DNA from: CAXBPY01 sp003455275
GTDB lineage: Bacteria; Bacteroidota; Bacteroidia; Chitinophagales; UBA10324
NCBI GenBank assembly: GCA_963977675.1
Contig: CAXBPY010000015.1
Span: forward strand, 1-55,796
Reading direction: 5' to 3'
Length of the DNA: 55,796 nt
The notes under the pieces are model-generated. The model had not been told where the DNA came from. It searched no databases and saw only the letters and a program-made list of their open reading frames with translations. Positions 8,667 to 17,900 of this stretch are shown one piece after another. The number at the start of each line of letters is the position of its first letter. The stretch's first letter is position 1. The position numbers and the translations under genes were made by a program.

Positions 8667-9731
8667 TCAGGGAATAAATTTTCCTTTGCATTCAATTTGG
8701 TTATTGGATTTCATCACATAGAAATAGACAGCCTTTGGTATCAAACTGAAATTTATTTCACCTGAGCGATTGTTGATTTTCCATTCAAAAATTTTCTTGC
8801 CAAGAACATCATAGACAAATAGCGTTCGCTGTTTAGCATCAGTAAAGTCGTAATGAATGATGTTCGAACCGGCTTCAGAATAAATACTGAAATGATTAGA
8901 ATCGTTAACCGGCGAAACTGAATTGAAAAGTGCACCACTGCATAGGGCTCCATCATTATTTAAAGACGCCGGGCTTTGCGAAAACAAAACGGCATTGGTG
9001 TTTCCCGTATGTGGTGCGCTGATCTTAAAAATCTTTCCACCCATATTAGCAGATAAATAAAAATTGCCGTCTGTATCCATGTAGGATGCTCCAAAGCGAC
9101 CAACGGTATCAATTCCATCACCGGTTGCAATTCCAATCCAGGTTCTGGTTCCGGTGTTTGAATCAAATCTGAATATTGAATTGTCCGCAGAATCAATAGC
9201 ATAAATGTTTCCGTCAATGGGGCTAAAAGACCAATCGAAAAAATTTGTTGAATCAATTGTCAGAGGAGAAAGCATTTGAAGATAGGTGGCACTGTTTGGA
9301 TTCAGATCAACCCGAAAGACAGTTGTGTTGTGTGTGGTCGTGAGGTAAAGAATTCCGTCTTCGCTGATATCGCCGACATTAAAACTCGCTTCCGGAAGTC
9401 CCGGTATAGAAAAAATTGTGATAGAAAAATTACCTGCAATCCGGACCAGGTCAGTGGTGTGAAGCCTGTATCCCCAAATAAAATTATCAGTCCGGTTGTA
9501 ACCGAAAGCGTTGAGCTGCTGATTCGGAGGCGATGGAATTAAGTTTTGTTGGAGCAAAGTATCGTCACCTGTTGCAAGATTGATTGCATACATTGAAGTA
9601 GGAACTCCCTGGAAGAGGTAACCAAGCGTATCGCAATGAAACTGCGGAACTCCGATTGTTCTATAAACATCCTGAGCATTGACAGGAGAACAAAAAATTA
9701 GCAGCAGAATAACTGAAATAAACCTTTTCAT
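8667..9731 (-). CDS. Secreted beta-propeller-like protein with a divergent T9SS C-terminal domain
   Basis: I take the ATG at 9729-9731, giving 354 residues beginning MKRFISVILLLIFCSPVNAQ, a clean signal peptide. An open extension to 9851 would run into the 3' end of the upstream gene and lacks a signal. The mature part has repeated blade-like strands (NFIWGYRLHTTDLVRIAG, GNIYAIDSADNSIFRFDS, GNFYLSANMGGKIFKISA), resembling the DUF6923-type propellers often found in cell-surface proteins. The C-terminus (FSIYSEAGSNIIHYDF, LFVYDVLGKKIF, IPKAVYFYVMKSN) looks like a type A sorting domain but lacks the usual YPNP. Confidence 0.75.
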   Translation of the reverse strand: MKRFISVILLLIFCSPVNAQDVYRTIGVPQFHCDTLGYLFQGVPTSMYAINLATGDDTLLQQNLIPSPPNQQLNAFGYNRTDNFIWGYRLHTTDLVRIAGNFSITIFSIPGLPEASFNVGDISEDGILYLTTTHNTTVFRVDLNPNSATYLQMLSPLTIDSTNFFDWSFSPIDGNIYAIDSADNSIFRFDSNTGTRTWIGIATGDGIDTVGRFGASYMDTDGNFYLSANMGGKIFKISAPHTGNTNAVLFSQSPASLNNDGALCSGALFNSVSPVNDSNHFSIYSEAGSNIIHYDFTDAKQRTLFVYDVLGKKIFEWKINNRSGEINFSLIPKAVYFYVMKSNNQIECKGKFIP

Positions 9732-9777
9732 TATAAAATTTTCCGGTACTCTCAAGGAGAGTAAAAGTAAAATTATT

Positions 9778-10596
9778 TCAGAACCAAAGTGTGAAGTTTT
9801 CTTTAACCCGATCCTTTCTGAAAAATAAAATTCCAAGACGGAACAAATCAAAACTTAATGTCACTTCCGGCCGACTGATAATTTCATTCCATGCCTCTAA
9901 CATTTCTTCGCTCCAGTGAATATCATCTAAAACCACAATTGAATCCTGATGCAGATAAGGCAGGCAGGTCTCAAAGTAAGAAAGAGTAGGAGAGAGCCGG
10001 TGGTTTCCATCCAAAAACAGAAAATCAATTTTTTTCATCTGCTGAACCGTGGAAGAAAGTTTATCTTCAAATCTTCCATTGATAAGGTTGATATTGTTTC
10101 TTCCAAGGTATGAAAAATTTTTTTTGGCTTGCTCAGTAACAGAAAGGCTGCCTTCCAGCGTTACTACTTCTGCTTCGTTTGACCAGGCACTGAGGTAGGC
10201 GGTTGAAATACCAAGTGAGGTTCCGAGTTCAAGAATTTTATTGGATCGAAAGTGATTGACTATTCTGAATAAGAGTTTTGAATATTTCGCCGGTGCAGCA
10301 GAAGTTTTTGCAATGGAAGAAATTTTTCTTATGGAAGCTGGCCCCATAACTGAACCTGCTCCGAAATCCTGAACATCAATCTTATCTTTCGATCTAAGCA
10401 AATTTTTTCTGAGCGATTCTATTTCTTCATAACAATAAAATTCACGATCATCGTTGAGTACATCATTTATAAATGAAAAAACAAATGGCGAATGAATATA
10501 GTACTTGCTCCTCCTGTTCCGCAGGTAGTGCAGGTAATTTTTCATTTGAAAAAGATTGTTATTCATCGCTGTAAAAGATTGCGCAAAATCATTCAT
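9778..10596 (-). CDS. Class I SAM-dependent methyltransferase
   Basis: A 272-residue cytosolic protein. It has a Rossmann-type SAM-binding motif I, KILELGTSLGISTAYLSAW, an acidic residue at the end of strand 2 (VVTLEG), and the strand-4/5 segments FLFLDGNH and SIVVLDDIHWS, where Asp residues resemble the metal-binding positions of O-methyltransferases of the COMT/rRNA type. The first ~100 residues include a conserved-looking YYIHSPFVFSFINDVL segment found in Bacteroidota homologues. The substrate is unknown. It ends 46 bases before the start of the propeller gene and may be co-transcribed with it. Confidence 0.75.
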   Translation of the reverse strand: MNDFAQSFTAMNNNLFQMKNYLHYLRNRRSKYYIHSPFVFSFINDVLNDDREFYCYEEIESLRKNLLRSKDKIDVQDFGAGSVMGPASIRKISSIAKTSAAPAKYSKLLFRIVNHFRSNKILELGTSLGISTAYLSAWSNEAEVVTLEGSLSVTEQAKKNFSYLGRNNINLINGRFEDKLSSTVQQMKKIDFLFLDGNHRLSPTLSYFETCLPYLHQDSIVVLDDIHWSEEMLEAWNEIISRPEVTLSFDLFRLGILFFRKDRVKENFTLWF

Positions 10597-10616
10597 CTGA
10601 TTTCACTTCTGAAATT

Positions 10617-10624
10617 TATTTTTG
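10617..10624 (+). promoter_or_regulatory. Bacteroidota -7 box (TATTTTTG)
   Basis: TATTTTTG fits TAnnTTTG and lies 19 bases upstream of the ATG at 10644. No well-spaced -33 element is seen. Confidence 0.35.
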
Positions 10625-10643
10625 ACAAAACATAAACACCGTT

Positions 10644-11636
10644 ATGAAAAAATTTTACAAAGCAATTTCTTTCTTCCTTTTAATTTCAGCTTTCGCTCAA
10701 GCACAGAACTATAATGTGGTAAAACAAATCACTTCTGATCAGCTCACTTTCAATCCGGCAGATACAAGAAGTTTTTTTGATACACTAATTCCCGGGTCGC
10801 TGCAAAATCTTGGTCAGGGACTCTGTGGCGATACAATTGTTGTCTATTCTCTTCCATCTCCTCAGCATGGTTATATCGGGGGAAACAACAGCAATGGCGA
10901 TAAAGAAATTTTTCAAAAGTTCGGAATCACCGGCAACTGTGGCGTTTATTCTATCATCGGAATGTTTGGTAAAAAAAATAATGCATCTAACAGCCAAATG
11001 GTGGGAAATCTTTATGACCTTAATCCGGTTACACATGCCCCAGACTCATTGTTATTTTTTACAGACCCAACTCCTCTTGCTGATGTTGATACGCTGTGGC
11101 ACATATTCACCACCTATCAGTTTCCAGGTGAAATACCGGTTTATGATTCATTTGCTGTTTCAATTGAACTTCCGACAGGTACAGGAGATACTGCCGCAAT
11201 TTTCATGACACCAATAAACTGCTACAGCGGTTACCAGCAATCATTTATTCGTAAATCAAACAATACAGTGGTTCCATTAAATGCCGGATCAGGAACCTAT
11301 CAGATTAACGCAGATTTTTGGATCTGGGCAGTGGTAATTCCTGATACATCTTCGAGCAGTTCAGTTTCTCTTCAGGACATTTCGCTCTTTGCTGCATTTC
11401 CAAATCCTGCTACACAAGAACTGAATGTTAATTATGCGAATCACCTGCCATCTGATATTTCAGTTCAATTTGTGAATGACCTTGGCCAAATTGTAAAAAC
11501 AGTTGCACTTGGAAATCACACCCCCGGAAAATATTCAGAGAATATAGATGTAAGTGATCTTGCTGCAGGAAATTATTATTATTCAATCATCACAAATACT
11601 GAAAGAATTTTTAGCAGAGTTACAATTGCGAGGTAA
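10644..11636 (+). CDS. T9SS type A sorting-domain protein, tandem paralogue 1
   Basis: A 330-residue secreted protein: signal peptide MKKFYKAISFFLLISAFAQA, a beta-rich mature domain, and a sorting domain from about residue 250 (FAAFPNPATQELNV, ISVQFVNDLGQIVKT, LAAGNYYYSIITN). It shares an order of motifs with the next gene: C-G-D-T then IVYS-like, GG-NN-G-GD-E-QKF, a GKK segment, PDSLL, an F-x-ELPT/ELN segment and GDT. The two are therefore diverged tandem duplicates. Function unknown. A -7 box lies directly upstream. Confidence 0.75.
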   Translation: MKKFYKAISFFLLISAFAQAQNYNVVKQITSDQLTFNPADTRSFFDTLIPGSLQNLGQGLCGDTIVVYSLPSPQHGYIGGNNSNGDKEIFQKFGITGNCGVYSIIGMFGKKNNASNSQMVGNLYDLNPVTHAPDSLLFFTDPTPLADVDTLWHIFTTYQFPGEIPVYDSFAVSIELPTGTGDTAAIFMTPINCYSGYQQSFIRKSNNTVVPLNAGSGTYQINADFWIWAVVIPDTSSSSSVSLQDISLFAAFPNPATQELNVNYANHLPSDISVQFVNDLGQIVKTVALGNHTPGKYSENIDVSDLAAGNYYYSIITNTERIFSRVTIAR

Positions 11637-11688
11637 AATTTTATCTCAAAACTTTAACCTCATATTTTCTTCTGAAATAATTTTTCTA

Positions 11689-12666
11689 ATGAAAAAAATA
11701 GTTATAAGCCTTTCTCTTCTGTTTCCGTTCAGTGTATTTGCGCAAAGAGGATTTTCTGAATCTGAAATTATTAATGGATCAAAATATATTCATCATAATA
11801 CCCGCACAATTTCTGATACGCTTTTTCCGAAAAGTTTTACCTCAGCATTTTCTTGTAACCAGGTTATTTATTCTGCTTCAGATTCGATTGGCGGTTATGT
11901 AACAGGTAATAACGGATATGGCGATTTGGAGAAAGCCCAGAAATTTGATCTTACTTCTTATGGATTATTTGAAGGAATGATAAATGGAATCTATATAGGA
12001 GCAGGGAAAAAGTCCTTAAGTGGTAATCCCGGATTTGTAAGATGCAATCTCTTTTCAGTTTCAACAAGCGGGAAACCTGATTCGTTGCTTGCCATTTCTG
12101 ATTCTGTTTCTATGGTTGCCGTCGATACCACAGGTAATTTAACTTACTTCAGTTTTCCATCGCCGGTTTCTATACCTTCTGATGGAAAATTTTTCGCATC
12201 ACTTCAGTTACCTGAACTAAATGGTGACACACTGGTGCTTGTAAGTACAAATGATACCTGTGTTGAGTCAAGTGGAAATTCATGGGAGAAATGGTACAAT
12301 GGAACCTGGCATTCTCTTTTTGATTCGTGGCCAATTGATGTTGATCTTGCAATTTTTCCTCAGGTTGATCATCAATTTTCTTCAGGGATTGTTCATCAGG
12401 ATATTTCAAAACTGAACATGGAGATTTTTCCAAACCCGTCCTCAAATTTTGTGAACTTAGTATTTCGTTTAAGTCAAAATTCGAAAATTGAATTCACTAT
12501 TTCAGATATAAACGGGGCAACTGTCTTTCATCATGAAGAGAAAGATTTTGTCGAAGGATTTAATAATCAAATGCTGGATATTTCATCACTCCCAAATGGA
12601 GTTTACCTTATTACAGTTGCATCAGATTATGAAAGAATAATTCGAAGGTTTACTGTAATTCACTGA
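11689..12666 (+). CDS. T9SS type A sorting-domain protein, tandem paralogue 2
   Basis: 325 residues from the ATG at 11689, which begins a good signal peptide, MKKIVISLSLLFPFSVFAQ. The frame is open back to 11554, but that stretch overlaps paralogue 1 and encodes no signal. The mature domain contains IGGYVTGNNGYGDLEKAQKF, matching YIGGNNSNGDKEIFQKFG in paralogue 1, and KPDSLLAISD matching APDSLLFFTD. The sorting domain has MEIFPNPSSNFVNLVF and SLPNGVYLITVAS. The two genes are 52 bases apart on the same strand. Confidence 0.75.
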   Translation: MKKIVISLSLLFPFSVFAQRGFSESEIINGSKYIHHNTRTISDTLFPKSFTSAFSCNQVIYSASDSIGGYVTGNNGYGDLEKAQKFDLTSYGLFEGMINGIYIGAGKKSLSGNPGFVRCNLFSVSTSGKPDSLLAISDSVSMVAVDTTGNLTYFSFPSPVSIPSDGKFFASLQLPELNGDTLVLVSTNDTCVESSGNSWEKWYNGTWHSLFDSWPIDVDLAIFPQVDHQFSSGIVHQDISKLNMEIFPNPSSNFVNLVFRLSQNSKIEFTISDINGATVFHHEEKDFVEGFNNQMLDISSLPNGVYLITVASDYERIIRRFTVIH

Positions 12667-12837
12667 TCAGATTAATCTGCTTTTTCGTAAAGTTTCATTT
12701 CTGATTTCTTGGTGTGAAAGAAATTATGAATTGAAGAAATCATGATTGTCACGAAATTGTCAAACGATTCTCTATTGAAGTTGGTAAAATGATTTCTTTT
12801 CATACATTCGTCCAAACTTTTAAACCCAAAATCCAAA

Positions 12838-13998
12838 ATGAAAAGGATAATTACATTTTTCTCTCTTCTCCTGCTCGCAACATTTTCGTTTGCACAAAGC
12901 GGAATGATACCGGTATCAAATCATTCCCACAAATTAGTTCACCGTCCTGCATCAACTCAAAATCATTCTCGCAGCCCTGTGACTTTTGTTCTTGATTATG
13001 ATGCTGCTGAATACAATATTTATGGTCAGGATTCATCACAGTATCAGGCACTGCTTTGGGCAATGAATTCAAACTTCAAAGCAACTCAGGGAGATTCATT
13101 TCTTCAGGCATACTTCATTGTTGCCTACGATTCAATTTTTGATTACATGACTGACACTCATTACTACGGTGCTGCCATGAATTCAATCAACATTGACTCA
13201 GTATTTGTAACATGCGGCTGGGAAAACAATAGCGCTTTGCCAGATACTATCATCGTGGATATTGTTCAACTGAATGCTGCCGGATTTCCTGCGACTCCTT
13301 ACACAATACTTCACTCAGATACTGCTATCACTTCAACAGGCGCAACAACTAACAATGATTACGGAGATTTCGTTGGTTTGCAATTCGCTCCTAATTTCAA
13401 TACTACTCAGGATCATTTTGGTGTAATGGTTCGTTTCTTCGGATCAAAACTCGACACATTTGGTTTCGCTGCAGGTTTTGCTAAAGCTGGTCCATGCAAC
13501 ACGCTTCCATATTCTGCAATCCGTTCTACATTCTATCCTAATAGCTATTCTCAATGGACAAACTATGCATCAGTTGCAGCGGTTCTTCCAACATCTACAG
13601 GTGGAGATGTTTACTATGATTGCAATCAAAATGGTCAATACGACGATGGAACAGATGGCGTGAATTTCATTCAAAATATCTGGACTGCTGCTAAAGTGAC
13701 AATTGATTACAATGTTGGAATCAATAATCAGAACACTGATGTTGCTACCTCAATCGTAGTTCCTAATCCTGCAAAAGATTTAGCGCTTCTCCGTTTTACA
13801 TTGCCGTCAACTAATGATGTTAGTGTGAATGTTTATGATGTAACCGGAAAGATTGTTGCGAATTATGCCCTTGGAAACCTTACCGACGGAAGCCATGATG
13901 TGAAAATGAACATCAAGGATTTTTCTGCTGGTGTTTATATGTATTCAATTGAAACATCAAATGGTAAAACTTTCGGAAAGTTTGTTGTAAGCAAATAA
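12838..13998 (+). CDS. T9SS type A sorting-domain protein
   Basis: A 386-residue secreted protein with signal peptide MKRIITFFSLLLLATFSFAQ. The mature region (~55-285) is an Asp/Tyr/Thr-rich beta domain (FLQAYFIVAYDSIFDYMTD, FGVMVRFFGSKLDTFGFAAG), perhaps a distant relative of the two preceding cargoes, since all hold a central domain of similar size. The sorting domain spans ~305-386: IVVPNPAKDLALLRF, VNVYDVTGKIV, DFSAGVYMYSIET. A hairpin terminator follows at 14021-14046. Confidence 0.75.
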   Translation: MKRIITFFSLLLLATFSFAQSGMIPVSNHSHKLVHRPASTQNHSRSPVTFVLDYDAAEYNIYGQDSSQYQALLWAMNSNFKATQGDSFLQAYFIVAYDSIFDYMTDTHYYGAAMNSINIDSVFVTCGWENNSALPDTIIVDIVQLNAAGFPATPYTILHSDTAITSTGATTNNDYGDFVGLQFAPNFNTTQDHFGVMVRFFGSKLDTFGFAAGFAKAGPCNTLPYSAIRSTFYPNSYSQWTNYASVAAVLPTSTGGDVYYDCNQNGQYDDGTDGVNFIQNIWTAAKVTIDYNVGINNQNTDVATSIVVPNPAKDLALLRFTLPSTNDVSVNVYDVTGKIVANYALGNLTDGSHDVKMNIKDFSAGVYMYSIETSNGKTFGKFVVSK

Positions 13999-14020
13999 TC
14001 TTTTAGATAAATTATTCTTT

Positions 14021-14046
14021 GAAAGGCAGCTGGAAGGCTGCCTTTC
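14021..14046 (+). terminator. Intrinsic terminator after the 12838 cargo gene
   Basis: An inverted repeat, GAAAGGCAGC...GCTGCCTTTC, with a 6-base loop lies 22 bases past the stop codon. The following T-tract is weak (ttatttcc). Confidence 0.6.
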
Positions 14047-14081
14047 TTATTTCCGGTTATTTACACTTTTCTCAATTCAAT

Positions 14082-14089
14082 TACATTTG
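14082..14089 (+). promoter_or_regulatory. Bacteroidota -7 box (TACATTTG)
   Basis: An exact TAnnTTTG match 30 bases before the ATG at 14120. It supports that start over the longer open frame beginning at 14087, which would overlap the promoter. Confidence 0.45.
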
Positions 14090-14119
14090 TTGCTTAATCA
14101 AAAAAAAATTTTTCAGTTT

Positions 14120-14839
14120 ATGAAGAAGCTACTTTTTATCTTAATACTGATGATTGTAATTTCAACTAAATTCTCATTCGCACAAAAAGGATTTCATGCC
14201 GGCTTAGGAATGAATTACAATACAGTTTGGATTATCAATCAGAATTCATACGGATTGGATGAATATGATTACGCGCTTGATATGGGTAGCGCCTTGCGAT
14301 TTGATGTGGGCTATAATTTCACCGATCATCTGGGTTTGCAAACCGGTTTCACTTCGTTTAAATCCGGACAGAAATATGATGAATCGCATGGAGCTGATCT
14401 GCATCGCGAAATAAAAATGCATTATACCGGAGTTCCATTTCAGTTTGTATTTGTGGGTGGAAAAAGCACTGTGAAATTTTATGCTGCTGCTGGCCCTCAG
14501 TTCAGTTTCCTTGGAAGTGCATCTTTGAATGGAAACTATTACGGCGCAGGAAACTCTGCCACGATTGAAGCAAAAGAGCGATTCGAGAAAAGCAATACAG
14601 GATTGAATTTCGGATTAGGCGCAAATATTTCAATTACCGAGTTCTTATACATCAATGCAGGTATGTCTTTCCTGTACGGCTTCAGTGATATAAACGCTGA
14701 AAGCGGAACAGGTGCTCAGGCGTTTGGAGGTACTACCTGGCGCTGGCCTTCGCATAATACAAACACTTACGAAGCATCTAATCTTGCTAATGGCGGATTT
14801 TCGATTGGAATTCACTACCTGATGAGCACAGCCAAGTAA
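14120..14839 (+). CDS. PorT-like outer-membrane beta-barrel protein
   Basis: 239 residues from the ATG at 14120, beginning MKKLLFILILMIVISTKFSFAQ, a clean signal peptide. The mature part alternates strands and turns typical of the eight-stranded barrels annotated as PorT family or OMP_b-brl (FHAGLGMNYNTVWI, LRFDVGYNFTDHLGLQTGF, YAAAGPQFSFLGSA, NFGLGANISITEFLYINAG) and ends in a short strand, FSIGIHYLM. Similarity to PorT of T9SS is only at the fold-family level. It is likely in the outer membrane, function unknown, and monocistronic between a -7 box and a strong terminator. Confidence 0.7.
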   Translation: MKKLLFILILMIVISTKFSFAQKGFHAGLGMNYNTVWIINQNSYGLDEYDYALDMGSALRFDVGYNFTDHLGLQTGFTSFKSGQKYDESHGADLHREIKMHYTGVPFQFVFVGGKSTVKFYAAAGPQFSFLGSASLNGNYYGAGNSATIEAKERFEKSNTGLNFGLGANISITEFLYINAGMSFLYGFSDINAESGTGAQAFGGTTWRWPSHNTNTYEASNLANGGFSIGIHYLMSTAK

Positions 14840-14859
14840 TTTTTTTCTTCATAAAAAAA

Positions 14860-14893
14860 AGCGCCCCGAAATTTTTCGGAGCGCTTTTTTTTT
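14860..14893. terminator. Bidirectional intrinsic terminator
   Basis: A stem AGCGCCCCGAAA / TTTCGGAGCGCT (one mismatch) has A-tract and T-tract on its two sides. It separates the convergent barrel gene and the PNGase F-like gene and should serve both. Confidence 0.8.
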
Positions 14894-14911
14894 AATACTG
14901 ATGAAATTCCA

Positions 14912-17900
14912 TTAATCAACCTTTAAGAATTTTTCGGTGTATTCTTTATTTCCGCTCTTGACCTTTATAAAATATAAACCTGATGCAAGTTCATGAATAT
15001 CAAAAATAGTTTCCGGTTCATCACTCGATTTAGTCATCAATATTTTTCCTGATAAATCAATTACAGAATAAGTTGCTTTTTCATTTGTTTCGAACATCAC
15101 CGAAATAAAATCAGAAGAAGGATTCGGAAGAATATGTATCTCTGGATTATTTGAAGGAATGGTTGGAGCATCTAAAGTCCATCCAACTGTAAACTGGTAT
15201 GTGAGTTCTGCCCCAAAATCAGTTCCGAAAACTTTGAAGGTAGATAGAGCATCTGCTTTTCTTAACCTGATTATCCCGCTGCCTTGTCCGGGATTAGCCC
15301 AGAACGATAAGCCATCTTCACCTGAATCATTAATATGAAAAGTGTAACACATTCCGTCATCTACACTTACCGTATCTCTGTAATAAGTATTTGCGCTCAA
15401 TCCATTACGGCTTATCAATGTGTTTCCGCTTCCATCAACAAGAGTATAGGAGGTTTCCCATCCATTGACATTTGTTTTTACTTCAAGAACAATTTTATGA
15501 ATTGCTCCGACATTGTACATAAGGGGCAAGTTGTAGTGAGTTGTCACTTTGTTGTTTGCAGTGTTTTCATCTGCTCCACCATTCGGTGAAGAGATGGTGG
15601 CATAGAAACGATGTGTGCTGTCGCCGCTCCACATCCAGTTTTGCGTGGGTAGCGTGATATCTGCTTTTTGAAGGAAACCAAGATTCCCTGTCCAGTTATA
15701 GGTGAGTACTGGGCCACCTTCAACTCCGTAAGTAATCAAAGCTGATGTAAGAGGAGTTGTGCCTCCGTTGCGAATCGTTATTAATGCATCGTCGCAGATT
15801 GGGTTTTCGCGGCTCCACATGTTTTGATCCGTTGGTCTTTTGATGTCATATACTTCTGCATCAAGTGAAAAATTTGGTAACGAAAAACTGATGAGTTGAG
15901 TTGAGATTACATAGTTTCCATTGTAGGATCCAGGCGGAGAAAAATCCAGATCAAGAATTTCTGAATCACCCGGTGTAACATATGGTGTAAGCTCCCAATC
16001 GTATTCGCGCACTTCAGACCCGGGACACCAGTTTGCGCGCTGGTAAACCCAGGTTCCGCCTTGTGGAAACAATGGGTTCTTCGCACAGTCATCTCTCCAA
16101 ATCAATTGAGAAAAATGCTGGGCACCATTCACTTTTCCATACTGAAAATTTTGGCAGAACTCATCGCAGGCATTTGGACCCGCCTGACCGTGGCCTGTTG
16201 TTAGCGAGCGCCACATGGTATTTTTAGCAAGTGTATCAATTTTTACAACCATGGGGTGAAGCCCGTTTTCCATATTTGAATCATGCCAGTAATCACCATT
16301 CCAAAGATTTGATACACTAATTGGATTTCGGGCAGGTGTTCCTTTTATCAATAAGAATTTCATGTTCAGCCATTCCTGCCAGTTGCCGGATGAGAGGTGA
16401 ACTGAATCGTGAAGCAAGGGAGCAAGATCAGTTAAATCATATACCCAGGTTCTTCCGCTGTTTCCCAGTGTTGTTCCATTTCCATACAAAGTGATAAAGC
16501 GGGAAAGCTCATAACGATTTACTACTTCGAATGGCACGCCATACCAGTACCAAATCTGTTTATAGATTGATGAATCTGCGGAGAGAAAAATTGTATCGGT
16601 TGGATTTCCATTCGCATCATAAAAATAATTTACCGGCTGCCATACCCAGATTGTATCCGTAGCAACGGTTGGATTCAGTGAATCTGAGTAGAGAACTACT
16701 GAGAAAGAAAGATTTTCAATTGTATCAATCTCAATTGTGGTATCAATATGCGAATTGAAAACAGCTTCTTCAAAAACAATATTCGGGCGCTCATATAATT
16801 TCAAATAATTTCTGAACAGAGTTTGAGACGGAAGGAAATTATTCTGCAGTGATCCCATGATACTTGCTTCATCATTTGCCAGCGAAGAATCAGCAAAGGA
16901 GGTGTCATTATGATCATTGAACTGATAGTAGCAAATCATGTTGTTGTAAAAGGGATGCGATGCATCAATGTCTTTAAACATATATTGTTGAATTGTGGTT
17001 GAATCCAATTCAACATTCCACATTGCGAATTCATCCATGGCGCCGTGAAACGATTCGGAGCCGCCCCAGTTACCTCTGCCAATACGGAAATATTTTATTC
17101 CGTTCATCAACTTAGTAAGCCCTGATCCTGTGTGAAAGAGATGTCCGTTCAGGTAAATATTCATGATACCTGTTGCACAATTTTTCGTGAAGGTCCAATA
17201 GTTCCACTGGCCTTCAGTTTGTGGAGTAGTAGCGCTGTGGCTGATTCGGTCATAGTTTGTTCCATCACTACCGGCATCCCAATAAACATTTGAATCGCTC
17301 CAGGGACAGTGAGAGTTCAAAACACGATGACCGGTTGAATCAATTCCTTCGAAGCAGGTTCCGTTGTTTGGTTGTGTGGCAGGATTTCCAAAAGCCCAAT
17401 ATGAAATGGTAACGAAAGAATCAAGTGATGAAAAAGCGCTTTGTGGTACCTGTACAAATTCATTTCCTGTTAAAAAAATATCGCGGTCATTTCCTGAAGA
17501 AGTTATTCCTGCACTCCATGATTCAGGTGTTACAGCAATCAAATTATCCCAACCGGTTTCGTTATTATCAAAACTGATTTCAACAATCACATTTGAAATG
17601 CCATCCCATGCAAATGGGTTTGTAAACAACAAACTATTAGCTCCGGTTGTAAGGTATGTGTTGTGATTATAAACCTGCGTCCAGGTGGCATTCAGTTGCG
17701 CGTCTTCCAATGAATCAATGCTGGTAGGTGCCATTCGGATTTTCAAATGATTCAACTCTGTGCCCCAGGCAAAGGTTGCATTCAATGTGAGCGAAGTGAT
17801 ATTACCGGCAACGAGAGAAGGAGATAACTCAGAAGCTTTCCATAAATAAACGGTTCGCGCCCGCGAATCCATCATGGTGTGAAACGGATGGAAAGAAGAA

